Virus record (IMG/VR): IMGVR_UViG_3300032117_000101
Coordinates: 1 to 32,952 of that record
Length of the DNA: 32,952 bases
From: a virus
Reading direction: 5' to 3' (one strand)
The notes beneath the pieces are model-generated. The model worked only from the letters and a program-made list of their open reading frames with translations. It was not told where the DNA came from and did not search any database. The position numbers and the translations under genes are program-made. Shown here in pieces: positions 15,879-21,154 of this stretch. The number at the start of each line of letters is the position of its first letter. The first letter of the stretch is position 1.

Positions 15879-15909
15879 ATTATTTTTGTTGTTTTGCATA
15901 AATACAACA
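15879..15909 (-). promoter_or_regulatory. Leftward early promoter candidate with overlapping dyad
   Basis: Reading leftward, TTGTAT (15907-15902) and AATAAT (15884-15879) are separated by 17 bases, upstream of the gene starting at 15818. TGTTGT (15887-15892) and ACAACA (15904-15909) form a perfect six-base inverted repeat over the spacer and -35, so a bound protein would block the promoter. It belongs to the recurring TGTTGTA element family. Confidence 0.55.
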
Positions 15910-15967
15910 TTTGTGCTTATAGGTAGCAATATCACTAAAAAATTAATACTTATAAGTATGAAAAAGT

Positions 15968-15981
15968 TTCCCGAACGGGAA
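15968..15981. promoter_or_regulatory. Operator-like dyad TTCCCG-AA-CGGGAA, copy 1
   Basis: A perfect six-base inverted repeat around a two-base centre, preceded by AAAAAG. A second copy lies 49 bases to the right. The spacing is not a multiple of three, so a protein-coding repeat is unlikely and a paired protein-binding site is more plausible. Confidence 0.55.
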
Positions 15982-16016
15982 GAATTGATGAAAAAATGTG
16001 CAAAAGTAGAAAAAAG

Positions 16017-16030
16017 TTACCGAACGGGAA
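16017..16030. promoter_or_regulatory. Operator-like dyad TTACCG-AA-CGGGAA, copy 2
   Basis: Differs from copy 1 at a single position. The upstream A-rich flank (AAAAAGTT) is also shared. Confidence 0.55.
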
Positions 16031-16120
16031 ATTTTGTAAAAAAAAGTATTAACACACACAATGTTAATCAGAAAAAAGTATGTTAAATGACTCATTAATA
16101 AGGCTTTAAGCTACTTAAGG

Positions 16121-16134
16121 ACTTATTAATAAGT
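16121..16134. promoter_or_regulatory. Perfect 14-base palindrome ACTTATTAATAAGT
   Basis: Fully self-complementary. A related ATTAATAAG occurs 32 bases to the left (CATTAATAAGG), and CTACTTA at 16111 pairs with TAAGTAG at 16130. It may be an operator; no promoter can be assigned confidently. Confidence 0.45.
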
Positions 16135-16138
16135 AGGT

Positions 16139-16193
16139 GGGGCAGGACACTCACGGAAGTGTAAATGGTCGGGGGAAACCTTAACCCTGCCCC
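16139..16193 (+). ncRNA. Candidate structured RNA, three-way junction
   Basis: GGGGCAGG (16139-16146) pairs with CCTGCCCC (16186-16193), an eight-base closing stem. Inside are a five-base hairpin ACACT/AGTGT (16047+100 to 16162, loop CACGGA at 16152-16157) and a short GGT/ACC hairpin (16167-16180) enclosing a run of five G. It lies 7 bases downstream of the exonuclease stop. The strand is not certain because stems form either way, and no T-tract follows. It matches no RNA class I recognise. Confidence 0.35.
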
Positions 16194-16199
16194 TTGAAT

Positions 16200-16964
16200 T
16201 CATAGACCAGATTTAATCTGATAATACCGCAATAGATGGAAGAAACATTTTAAACCTTTTTGCAAGTCTTGTTCTTCAATCTCACACAGTTTTACATCAT
16301 TTGTCAGGCCATTTACAAACACAATAGCGCATCTAGCATCTGCCATACCTAATAATTCACGATAAGCAGCCAACTGCATGATATGATCTTCGTATGGAAC
16401 AACTTTTTCCAAGGGGGTTTCTTTAGTCTTAAAATCTACAACTACTGGCGGTATGCCTTTAACTTTATCGCCATTAGCGCATAAATCAACTTTTCCACCA
16501 AATCCAAGCTCATGACTGCCTGATTTCTCTGGAATCCATAAGCGGTTACCAAAAGCTACCTTTAGTTCCTTTTCGGTATTACGGCAATATTCAGGCACAG
16601 CTTCTAGCAACATTCCATCAAAGAATGACTCAAGCACTCCATGAATGTATGTGCCACGATCCGCAGCTTCTCTGCCTTGGGCTTTTGAATCGTTTAAAAC
16701 TCTAGCTAAATAATCTTCTTCTGATTCGTTTTCTTTGCGTGGTAGTGTTAAGGCTGCCAATATAGCCTGCTGCTGAAGCCAGTTTTGGAGTCCAGGCTTT
16801 GCTGCCACCGAGATAATGGTAGTAACGCTCGGTACAAGTCCCAGCTTTTTCGCATCTCTAAGAGTTGTTCCTCGGATTCCTTTGCCGTCTGCTCGCTCAA
16901 CTGTGTAGCATGGGTTTCCATCTTTGTCATACCAATGGCCTGATTCACTTTTGTTTTCTTGCAT
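16200..16964 (-). CDS. PD-(D/E)XK exonuclease, RecB/Cas4-like
   Basis: 254 residues from ATG 16964; a longer start at 16991 has its AGGA too close to the ATG. Motifs in order: R-G-T-Y-I-H-G (His108), G-F-G-G-K-V-D-L (Asp160), V-V-D-F-K-T-K (Asp177, Lys179) and Q-L-A-A-Y (197-201). These form the RecB-type nuclease active site with its Q-x-x-x-Y motif. The N-terminus (W-Y-D-K-D-G-N, T-T-L-R-D-A-K, V-P-S-V-T-T-I) is typical of phage exonucleases paired with single-strand annealing proteins. With the upstream ERF protein it probably resects DNA ends for recombination. Confidence 0.85.
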   Translation of the reverse strand: MQENKSESGHWYDKDGNPCYTVERADGKGIRGTTLRDAKKLGLVPSVTTIISVAAKPGLQNWLQQQAILAALTLPRKENESEEDYLARVLNDSKAQGREAADRGTYIHGVLESFFDGMLLEAVPEYCRNTEKELKVAFGNRLWIPEKSGSHELGFGGKVDLCANGDKVKGIPPVVVDFKTKETPLEKVVPYEDHIMQLAAYRELLGMADARCAIVFVNGLTNDVKLCEIEEQDLQKGLKCFFHLLRYYQIKSGL

Positions 16965-17166
16965 ATTTTCTTTTCCCCGTTTTTTCTTCATTTTCCTGAT
17001 TTACAGGTAAATCCGCTGGTGGTATTACTTCAGCCTCAAACTCGCCTGGTATTTCTTGACCGCACCAATCTTGTGGCAACTTATTTACAACGACAGGATT
17101 TAGTTTACAAGCTCCCATCATATCGTTTTGATTAAAAACAAAAAACTTACAAGTGCGACAAGTCAT
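16945..17166 (-). CDS. Small four-cysteine, probable zinc-binding protein
   Basis: 73 residues. C3-x-x-C6 followed by C20 and C35 (C-R-T-C-K-F-F ... G-A-C-K-L-N-P ... D-W-C-G) suggests one metal site. The C-terminus is Glu- then Lys/Arg-rich (K-R-K-Y-A-R-K-Q-K), suggesting nucleic-acid or protein contacts. The ATG overlaps the upstream stop as TAATG, and its end overlaps the exonuclease start region by 20 bases. The function within the recombination cassette is unknown. Confidence 0.7.
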   Translation of the reverse strand: MTCRTCKFFVFNQNDMMGACKLNPVVVNKLPQDWCGQEIPGEFEAEVIPPADLPVNQENEEKTGKRKYARKQK

Positions 17167-17372
17167 TAGATGCCTTTTGAATAATTAAGAATACGCAAGC
17201 GGTCTACTTCGCTACTGCACATATCGGCAGCAACTTGCAAAACCGCTTTAATGACTGACGCTAAATCTTCAGGAGCAAAGCTAATCAAAGGGATTTCCTC
17301 ATCATAGCCAACTTCTTTAAAAGTTTTTTCTGTGTATTTAGTTTCAATAATGTCTTTAATTTGGTTTTGCAT
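17166..17372 (-). CDS. Recombination-cassette protein of unknown function
   Basis: 68 residues, acidic and helical (F-A-P-E-D-L-A-S-V-I-K-A-V-L-Q-V-A-A-D-M-C). AAAGGAG at ideal spacing precedes the ATG, indicating strong translation. It lies between the SSB-like gene and the Cys-rich gene and is coupled to the latter by TAATG. No motif is recognised. Confidence 0.65.
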   Translation of the reverse strand: MQNQIKDIIETKYTEKTFKEVGYDEEIPLISFAPEDLASVIKAVLQVAADMCSSEVDRLRILNYSKGI

Positions 17373-17383
17373 AGTGTTCTCCT

Positions 17384-17644
17384 TTAGAACGGCAAATCTG
17401 AATCGTCTTCTATTGTGTTGCGTGGTAATTCATCCGATCCTGCTGGTTTAAAACCTACTGGCAATTTTTCTTTGCCGATTGAAACGCTAAAAAACTTACC
17501 TTTTTTGCCTTCTTTAACCCAACCTGAAAGCCAATGCTCTTTACCATTAACCATAATTGTGCCTGTGTAATCAGGATGGTTATCTGTTGTTTTGCGGTCA
17601 TTTTTAAATAAGCTCCCAGAGCCTTCTTTTGGTTGATATGCCAT
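17384..17644 (-). CDS. Probable small single-stranded-DNA-binding-like protein
   Basis: 86 residues. The central region (Y-T-G-T-I-M-V-N-G-K-E-H-W-L-S-G-W-V, G-K-F-F-S-V-S-I-G) looks like alternating strands of a small OB-type barrel. The C-terminus D-D-S-D-L-P-F resembles the acidic tip with final Pro-Phe that SSB proteins use to recruit partners. AAGGAAAGAAA-ATG supports the start. Position between ERF and the exonuclease fits a role in recombination. It is much shorter than bacterial SSB, so identity is an inference. Confidence 0.65.
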   Translation of the reverse strand: MAYQPKEGSGSLFKNDRKTTDNHPDYTGTIMVNGKEHWLSGWVKEGKKGKFFSVSIGKEKLPVGFKPAGSDELPRNTIEDDSDLPF

Positions 17645-17654
17645 TTTCTTTCCT

Positions 17655-18128
17655 TTATAAAATATCTTTGGCGATTGACTTCATTGAACTACTAGATTTA
17701 CTTTGTACTGCTGCGTTTGCATCGTCATCAGCTTGTACTACTCCTACAACTGCTGCTAATGCGTATCTACGCATATAAGTCAAACAACTTCCTGCACCTT
17801 GAGCATCTATTTTTGACATAGGAACAGACATTTGTTGGCTTATCCATTCACCAGAGCTATGAGCAAGAATTGTTGTTAATGACATTTCACCAATAACAAT
17901 TTCTTTTTCATTTACAACTACTGTATTTACAATAGTTTCTCCAGGCAACTGCATAACAGCGAGGCCGTTTTCAGCCAAAAGACTACGACAAGCATCCCAA
18001 ACAGACTCCAAATCAGCGTATTTAGACTTGAAAAATGGGTTTGCTGAGTCTTTTTTTGCATGGCTTAATTTTCCCTGTACGATTGATAGCGCAGTAGCTA
18101 ACTTAGCGATTGATTCACTTTGATTCAT
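17655..18128 (-). CDS. erf: ERF-family single-strand annealing protein
   Basis: 157 residues. N-P-F-F-K-S-K-Y-A-D-L (31-41), E-N-G-L-A-V-M-Q and G-S-C-L-T-Y-M-R-R-Y-A-L-A-A-V-V-G-V are diagnostic of the ERF superfamily, to which P22 Erf belongs. It anneals complementary strands during phage recombination and genome circularisation or repair. The C-terminus is short and Ser-rich. ATGA couples it to the upstream gene; downstream SSB-like and exonuclease genes complete the module. Confidence 0.9.
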   Translation of the reverse strand: MNQSESIAKLATALSIVQGKLSHAKKDSANPFFKSKYADLESVWDACRSLLAENGLAVMQLPGETIVNTVVVNEKEIVIGEMSLTTILAHSSGEWISQQMSVPMSKIDAQGAGSCLTYMRRYALAAVVGVVQADDDANAAVQSKSSSSMKSIAKDIL

Positions 18129-18325
18129 GCTTGCCCCCTAAAAATTGTGCCAAAATCATTGAACAAATTTGTTAACATTTCGTTCTTGCGCTGCTTTGGT
18201 TTGCCGCAGGCTTGACGAATACACGCTACTTGGTCATCAGTTAACAATGCTCCAAACTCCATATCTTGAAGTGCGTTTTCTAAGTATTCTTCATGCTCTA
18301 ACATCAACTGGTGTAAATCACTCAT
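18125..18325 (-). CDS. First gene of the recombination operon, unknown function
   Basis: 66 residues from the ATG at 18325, chosen because GGGGGA lies five bases upstream; an upstream start at 18376 has no site and would precede the promoter. The sequence is acidic and helical at the N-terminus (H-Q-L-M-L-E-H-E-E-Y-L-E-N-A-L), with a C-terminal L-F-N-D-F-G-T-I-F. ATGA couples it to erf. No family is recognised. Confidence 0.65.
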   Translation of the reverse strand: MSDLHQLMLEHEEYLENALQDMEFGALLTDDQVACIRQACGKPKQRKNEMLTNLFNDFGTIFRGQA

Positions 18326-18344
18326 TTCGTTCCCCCGAAATTGC

Positions 18345-18360
18345 ATGGCGAAATTGCCAT
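18345..18360. promoter_or_regulatory. Inverted repeat in the leader of the recombination operon
   Basis: ATGGC (18345-18349) and GCCAT (18356-18360) enclose GAAATT. On the leftward transcript it falls at about the first transcribed bases, so it could be a 5' hairpin or an operator. Confidence 0.35.
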
Positions 18361-18366
18361 ATAAGA

Positions 18367-18396
18367 ATCTTAACATAACTTAAAACTAAAGTGCAA
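18367..18396 (-). promoter_or_regulatory. Leftward promoter of the erf operon
   Basis: Reading leftward, TTGCAC (18396-18391), 18 bases, TAAGAT (18372-18367). The predicted start near 18360 gives a leader of about 35 bases containing GGGGGA before the ATG at 18325. It is back to back with the rightward promoter at 18412, which shares the same -10 context GTTAAGAT. Confidence 0.5.
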
Positions 18397-18411
18397 ATCT
18401 TTTTTTGAGTG

Positions 18412-18441
18412 TTGTAAATAGGCAGTTTATCGTGTTAAGAT
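18412..18441 (+). promoter_or_regulatory. Rightward promoter of the Cro-like gene, probably giving a leaderless mRNA
   Basis: TTGTAA (18412-18417), 18 bases, TAAGAT (18436-18441). Transcription would begin near 18448, two or three bases before the ATG at 18451, which has no ribosome binding site. GTTA-AGA-TAAC (18434-18444) is a short dyad over the -10 and could be an operator. Confidence 0.5.
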
Positions 18442-18450
18442 AACTTTACT

Positions 18451-18717
18451 ATGAAATTAAAGCTATCCGATTCAGCCATTATTGACTTGCTTGGCGGTAC
18501 TACAAAAGTAGCAAAAATGTGCGATGTTCATCCAGCAGCAGTGTCAGCTTGGCGCATAAGAGGGATACCAGCAGATAAATTTATGTTTTTAGGCGCAAGA
18601 ATAGAAAAAGAATCGCATGGGCTTGTAAGCCGTCAAGATTTGTTTCCTAACAACTTTTGGCTACTATGGCCTGAACTGTTGCCAAAAAACAACACTTTTG
18701 GAATACAAAATGACTGA
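18451..18717 (+). CDS. Cro/YdaS-like DNA-binding regulator
   Basis: 88 residues. Residues about 11-35 form a helix-turn-helix (G-G-T-T-K-V-A-K-M-C-D-V-H-P-A-A-V-S-A-W-R) followed by G-I-P-A-D-K-F. The C-terminal motif S-R-Q-D-L-F-P-N-N-F-W-L-L-W-P-E-L is common in YdaS/Cro-type phage regulators. It stands at the divergent switch between the leftward recombination operon and the rightward replication operon, so it probably controls both. No larger CI-type repressor is visible. Confidence 0.85.
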   Translation: MKLKLSDSAIIDLLGGTTKVAKMCDVHPAAVSAWRIRGIPADKFMFLGARIEKESHGLVSRQDLFPNNFWLLWPELLPKNNTFGIQND

Positions 18718-18934
18718 AGATCAAAAAAAAGAATTTAACGAACTATTGATAGAGATAAATAACATATTTGTTAACAAAAAAGCATCGTTATTTGGCGCAA
18801 TCAACGCACTATCTTATTTTTCTACTGATTTGGCTGTCCGCAATGGTATGGATGAAAAAACATACATTAAAGACATTAAAATTATGCTTAAAGAACAAAA
18901 GGCAAAATATGAACAGAGAACAGATGCTAATTGA
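18710..18934 (+). CDS. Replication-operon protein of unknown function
   Basis: 74 residues from the ATG at 18710, which overlaps the regulator's end by 8 bases and has GGA seven bases upstream. It is helical and Lys-rich (E-D-Q-K-K-E-F-N-E-L-L-I-E-I-N, I-M-L-K-E-Q-K-A-K-Y). No motif is recognised. Confidence 0.6.
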   Translation: MTEDQKKEFNELLIEINNIFVNKKASLFGAINALSYFSTDLAVRNGMDEKTYIKDIKIMLKEQKAKYEQRTDAN

Positions 18935-19067
18935 TCTGCTGGCTAAAGCAGACGAGCAAATAAAATTATTAGAATTAAGGGCTGAGTTTCTTAACAAAGA
19001 AGTAAACGCTTTGAGAGAGCGTATAAACTACATAGAACCTCAAGTTTTTGGTGGTACAAGCAAGTAA
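18909..19067 (+). CDS. Small coiled-coil protein
   Basis: 52 residues from the ATG at 18909, with AAAAGG six bases upstream and a 26-base overlap with the previous gene. The frame is open much further upstream, but the earlier part reads as out-of-frame shadow. Leu heptads (L-L-A-K-A-D-E-Q-I-K-L-L-E-L-R-A-E-F-L) predict a coiled coil. Function unknown. Confidence 0.6.
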   Translation: MNREQMLIDLLAKADEQIKLLELRAEFLNKEVNALRERINYIEPQVFGGTSK

Positions 19068-19070
19068 TTT

Positions 19071-19101
19071 TGTTGTAAAATCTATGGGAAGGCTAGGGAT
19101 G
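19071..19101 (+). promoter_or_regulatory. Half-site TGTTGTA upstream of the replication gene
   Basis: TGTTGTAAAA at 19071-19080 matches the left half of the recurring palindrome. No right half and no good -10 at standard spacing (GGGATG at 17 bases) are present, so promoter activity is doubtful. Confidence 0.25.
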
Positions 19102-19158
19102 CAACCCGAAAAGCGATTAGTCACCGCCTGCCATGCCCACCTATTTGACTACCTTTGA
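19099..19158 (+). CDS. Possible 19-residue leader peptide
   Basis: M-Q-P-E-K-R-L-V-T-A-C-H-A-H-L-F-D-Y-L, starting after AAGG at 6-base spacing and ending 12 bases before the replication gene. It could be a leader peptide, a gene remnant or chance. Nothing else explains this 103-base gap. Confidence 0.25.
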   Translation: MQPEKRLVTACHAHLFDYL

Positions 19159-19170
19159 CATAGGAATCGT

Positions 19171-19914
19171 ATGAATTTTTACCCTTTTCATATTGGCGAT
19201 TACATAAGCCATACAAGCCATTTAAGCGATTTAGAAGATTTAGCTTATCGCAGAATGATGGATTTGTATTATCAGCTTGAAAAGCCTTTTCATCAAAGTT
19301 TAGACATTGCAAGAAAAATTAAATCAACTCAAGCTATTGTCGATCAGCTTTTGCCAGAGTTTTTTGAATGGAACGAAGAAGATAAATCTTGGCATAGCAA
19401 ACGTGCAGATGAGGAAATAGCCAAATATCATGCTATGCAAGCTGGGGGGCGCAAAGGGGCAGAAAAGAGGTGGGCAAAGGGTAGCGATAGCCCCCCTAAT
19501 GCTACCCCAATGCAAACCAAGAACCAAGAACCATTAACCAATAACCATAGTATTGAAGTCGCTAAAGCTCCCAAAGCACAAAGATTGAAAATTGAAGAAT
19601 TGCCCGATGAATGGCAAGTGTTTTGCAAGACAGAACGACCTGATTTAAACCCTCAAGCCATTTGGAATCAATTTAAAGATTATTGGATAGCTCAAGGCGG
19701 TCAAAAGGGCGCAAAATTGGATTGGTTTGCAACTTGGAGGAATTGGGTTAGAAATCAAAAAAGTGTAGTAAATTACACAACCGACAAGCCTGCTCAAAAA
19801 TGGGATGCTACATTTGCTGGCGTAATGAACAAAGGGAAAGAACTTGGAATATTGCCTAGACCAGGGGAAACAGAAGGTCAGTACAGAGAGCGAGTTAGAT
19901 CAGGCTACGCATAA
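19171..19914 (+). CDS. DUF1376 phage replication protein
   Basis: 247 residues. The N-terminus F-Y-P-F-H-I-G-D-Y-I-S-H-T-S-H-L-S-D-L-E-D-L-A-Y-R-R is the DUF1376 signature seen in phage and prophage replication proteins. Residues 85-135 are a low-complexity linker, and the C-terminus (F-K-D-Y-W-I-A-Q-G-G, D-W-F-A-T-W-R-N-W-V-R) resembles DnaT/O-type domains that help load a host helicase at the origin. No helicase or polymerase is encoded nearby, implying dependence on host enzymes. An AGGA site precedes the ATG. Confidence 0.8.
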   Translation: MNFYPFHIGDYISHTSHLSDLEDLAYRRMMDLYYQLEKPFHQSLDIARKIKSTQAIVDQLLPEFFEWNEEDKSWHSKRADEEIAKYHAMQAGGRKGAEKRWAKGSDSPPNATPMQTKNQEPLTNNHSIEVAKAPKAQRLKIEELPDEWQVFCKTERPDLNPQAIWNQFKDYWIAQGGQKGAKLDWFATWRNWVRNQKSVVNYTTDKPAQKWDATFAGVMNKGKELGILPRPGETEGQYRERVRSGYA

Positions 19915-20116
19915 ACATAGATGCGGTGTAAGGTTCTTGTTGCATTTGCGCCACAAAAAAGGATTAAGTTGGTTTAGGAACTACATAGCTGACAAAAACT
20001 TTAGTAAAGTTGTATGGGATGACTTTTATACGCAGTACAAACTAGGTAACAGAGGGGAATGGGGCAAATGGATATTGAAAAATACATTGTCGGAGCAACA
20101 GGGCTTGGATATTTGA
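19844..20116 (+). CDS. Small phage protein, TTG start
   Basis: 90 residues from the TTG at 19844, which has AAAGG eight bases upstream but overlaps the replication gene by 71 bases. There is no ATG or GTG between it and the conserved part, C-G-V-R-F-L-L-H-L-R-H-K-K-G-L ... Q-Y-K-L-G-N-R-G-E-W-G-K-W, which resembles short phage proteins of unknown function with a final R-G-E motif. The start is uncertain; the C-terminal two thirds are convincing. Confidence 0.55.
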   Translation: MEYCLDQGKQKVSTESELDQATHKHRCGVRFLLHLRHKKGLSWFRNYIADKNFSKVVWDDFYTQYKLGNRGEWGKWILKNTLSEQQGLDI

Positions 20117-20217
20117 TTACTGGAATATTGCAATACCAAAAAGGATCAATAGCTAACGCAACAATATGGATTGGTTATGCCATTGGTCAAACTGGTTTAT
20201 GGATGAATTTAAAATAG
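20068..20217 (+). CDS. 49-residue membrane protein
   Basis: M-D-I-E-K-Y then two hydrophobic segments, about 7-21 and 28-46 (I-A-N-A-T-I-W-I-G-Y-A-I-G-Q-T-G-L-W), giving a probable two-helix hairpin. GGGG lies upstream of the ATG, and the gene overlaps the previous one by 49 bases. It ends 7 bases before the methyltransferase start. The function is unknown. Confidence 0.6.
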   Translation: MDIEKYIVGATGLGYLITGILQYQKGSIANATIWIGYAIGQTGLWMNLK

Positions 20218-20224
20218 GGGATAT

Positions 20225-21154
20225 ATGAATGAGTTGGCTCTTTTCGCAGGTGCTGGTGGAGGAATACTTGGGGGACATTTGCTTGGATGGCGAACAGTCT
20301 GCGCAGTCGAATGGGAAGCCTATCCAGCAAGCATATTGTGCGCAAGACAAAATGATGGACTTTTGCCGAGTTTTCCAATTTGGGATGATGTTCAAACCTT
20401 TGATGGAAAACCTTGGAGAGGAATTGTTGATGTTGTATCTGGAGGATTTCCATGCCAAGACATCAGCGCAGCAGGAAAAGGGGGGGGCATCGAAGCCGAA
20501 AGAAGCGGAATGTGGAAAGAAATGGCGAGAATCATTGGCGAAGTTAGACCAAAATTTGTATTTGTGGAAAACTCCCCAATGCTCACTTCTAGAGGACTCG
20601 GAGTTGTTCTTGCAGACTTGGCCAAGATGGGGTTCGATGCGGAATGGGGAGTGCTTTCAGCAGCCCAAATTGGAGCAAATCATAAAAGGGAAAGAATATG
20701 GATTGTCGGAAAAAGTTCCGAACAATCAGGACTTTTTTCATACTCCAAATTGCACAGGATTGGATGGGGGCAGCAACAGCAGAAAAGCATTGAAAAAAAG
20801 ACTAGAGCAATGGCCGACACCAGATGCAAATTGCGGTCAAAGGGGAACTCAACCAAATTGGACTCCAAAGAGAAAATCAGGTCATCCAGCGCAATACACA
20901 ATAAATCAAGCAGTCAGGGACAGTTTTGCAACTCCTACAGCAAGGATGTGGAAGGACAATGGAAAAAGTCCATCGGAGTTGAACAGAAACTCGGAAACTT
21001 TGGCAGTTCAAGCTGGTGGGAAACTGAACCCAATGTGGGTAGAGTGGCTAATGGGGTGGCCGCTGGGATGGACAGACTTAAAGCCATTGGAAACGGACAA
21101 GTCCCTTTATGTGCAGCGGTTGCATGGGAATTATTAAATGAACAAAGAATATGA
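20225..21154 (+). CDS. C5 cytosine DNA methyltransferase
   Basis: 309 residues. Motif I F-A-G-A-G-G (7-12) binds S-adenosylmethionine; motif IV P-C-Q (76-78) has catalytic Cys77; motif VI E-N-S (115-117); motif VIII R-E-R-I-W-I-V (155-161); motif X A-I-G-N-G-Q-V-P (287-294). Residues 163-260, where the target-recognition region should be, are low-complexity Ser/Lys/Gln-rich. W-W-E-T-E-P-N-V-G-R-V-A-N-G-V precedes motif X as in phage Dcm-like enzymes. It probably protects phage DNA from host restriction. An AGGGGA site is only 3-4 bases from the ATG. A second long frame overlaps it. Confidence 0.9.
   Translation: MNELALFAGAGGGILGGHLLGWRTVCAVEWEAYPASILCARQNDGLLPSFPIWDDVQTFDGKPWRGIVDVVSGGFPCQDISAAGKGGGIEAERSGMWKEMARIIGEVRPKFVFVENSPMLTSRGLGVVLADLAKMGFDAEWGVLSAAQIGANHKRERIWIVGKSSEQSGLFSYSKLHRIGWGQQQQKSIEKKTRAMADTRCKLRSKGNSTKLDSKEKIRSSSAIHNKSSSQGQFCNSYSKDVEGQWKKSIGVEQKLGNFGSSSWWETEPNVGRVANGVAAGMDRLKAIGNGQVPLCAAVAWELLNEQRI
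20229..21137 (+). CDS. Overprinted protein in the +1 frame of the methyltransferase
   Basis: 302 residues open from ATG 20229 to TAA 21137, about 98% of the methyltransferase length. The ATG is 7 bases from AGGGGA, better spaced than the methyltransferase start. The stop is followed directly by the next gene's ATG (TAAATG). The protein is Trp/Pro-rich and has features I associate with phage proteins: E-T-W-P-R-W-G-S-M-like (Q-T-W-P-R-W-G-S-M-R-N-G-E-C), W-P-T-P-D, and near the end L-N-P-M-W-V-E-W-L-M-G-W-P-L-G-W-T-D-L. Function unknown. It could instead be an open shadow frame, so both readings should be kept. Confidence 0.55.
   Translation: MSWLFSQVLVEEYLGDICLDGEQSAQSNGKPIQQAYCAQDKMMDFCRVFQFGMMFKPLMENLGEELLMLYLEDFHAKTSAQQEKGGASKPKEAECGKKWRESLAKLDQNLYLWKTPQCSLLEDSELFLQTWPRWGSMRNGECFQQPKLEQIIKGKEYGLSEKVPNNQDFFHTPNCTGLDGGSNSRKALKKRLEQWPTPDANCGQRGTQPNWTPKRKSGHPAQYTINQAVRDSFATPTARMWKDNGKSPSELNRNSETLAVQAGGKLNPMWVEWLMGWPLGWTDLKPLETDKSLYVQRLHGNY

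Larger units (their letters stand above)
15819..16199. other. 381-base regulatory gap without a convincing gene
   Basis: Lies between the end of the recombination cassette and the start of the leftward early operon. It contains a TGTTGT/ACAACA dyad overlapping a leftward promoter candidate, two copies of a 14-base dyad 49 bases apart, a perfect 14-base palindrome and a three-way-junction hairpin candidate, each listed separately. A rightward frame from ATG 15958 to 16086 (42 residues) has no ribosome binding site and crosses the dyads. Confidence 0.6.

Noticed and set aside
15886-16086. Rightward 66-codon frame in the regulatory gap
   Set aside because: No ribosome binding site at either ATG, low-complexity Lys-rich product, and the two operator-like dyads within it fall in different reading frames.
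16139-16193. Rho-independent terminator
   Set aside because: Strong stem but a large branched interior and no T-tract on either strand.
19324-19628. Leftward frames opposite the replication protein
   Set aside because: They overlap a clear DUF1376 gene and have no plausible starts or motifs.
20153-20458. Leftward frames opposite the methyltransferase start
   Set aside because: No ribosome binding sites; unlike the +1-frame ORF they lack recurring motifs and long extent.
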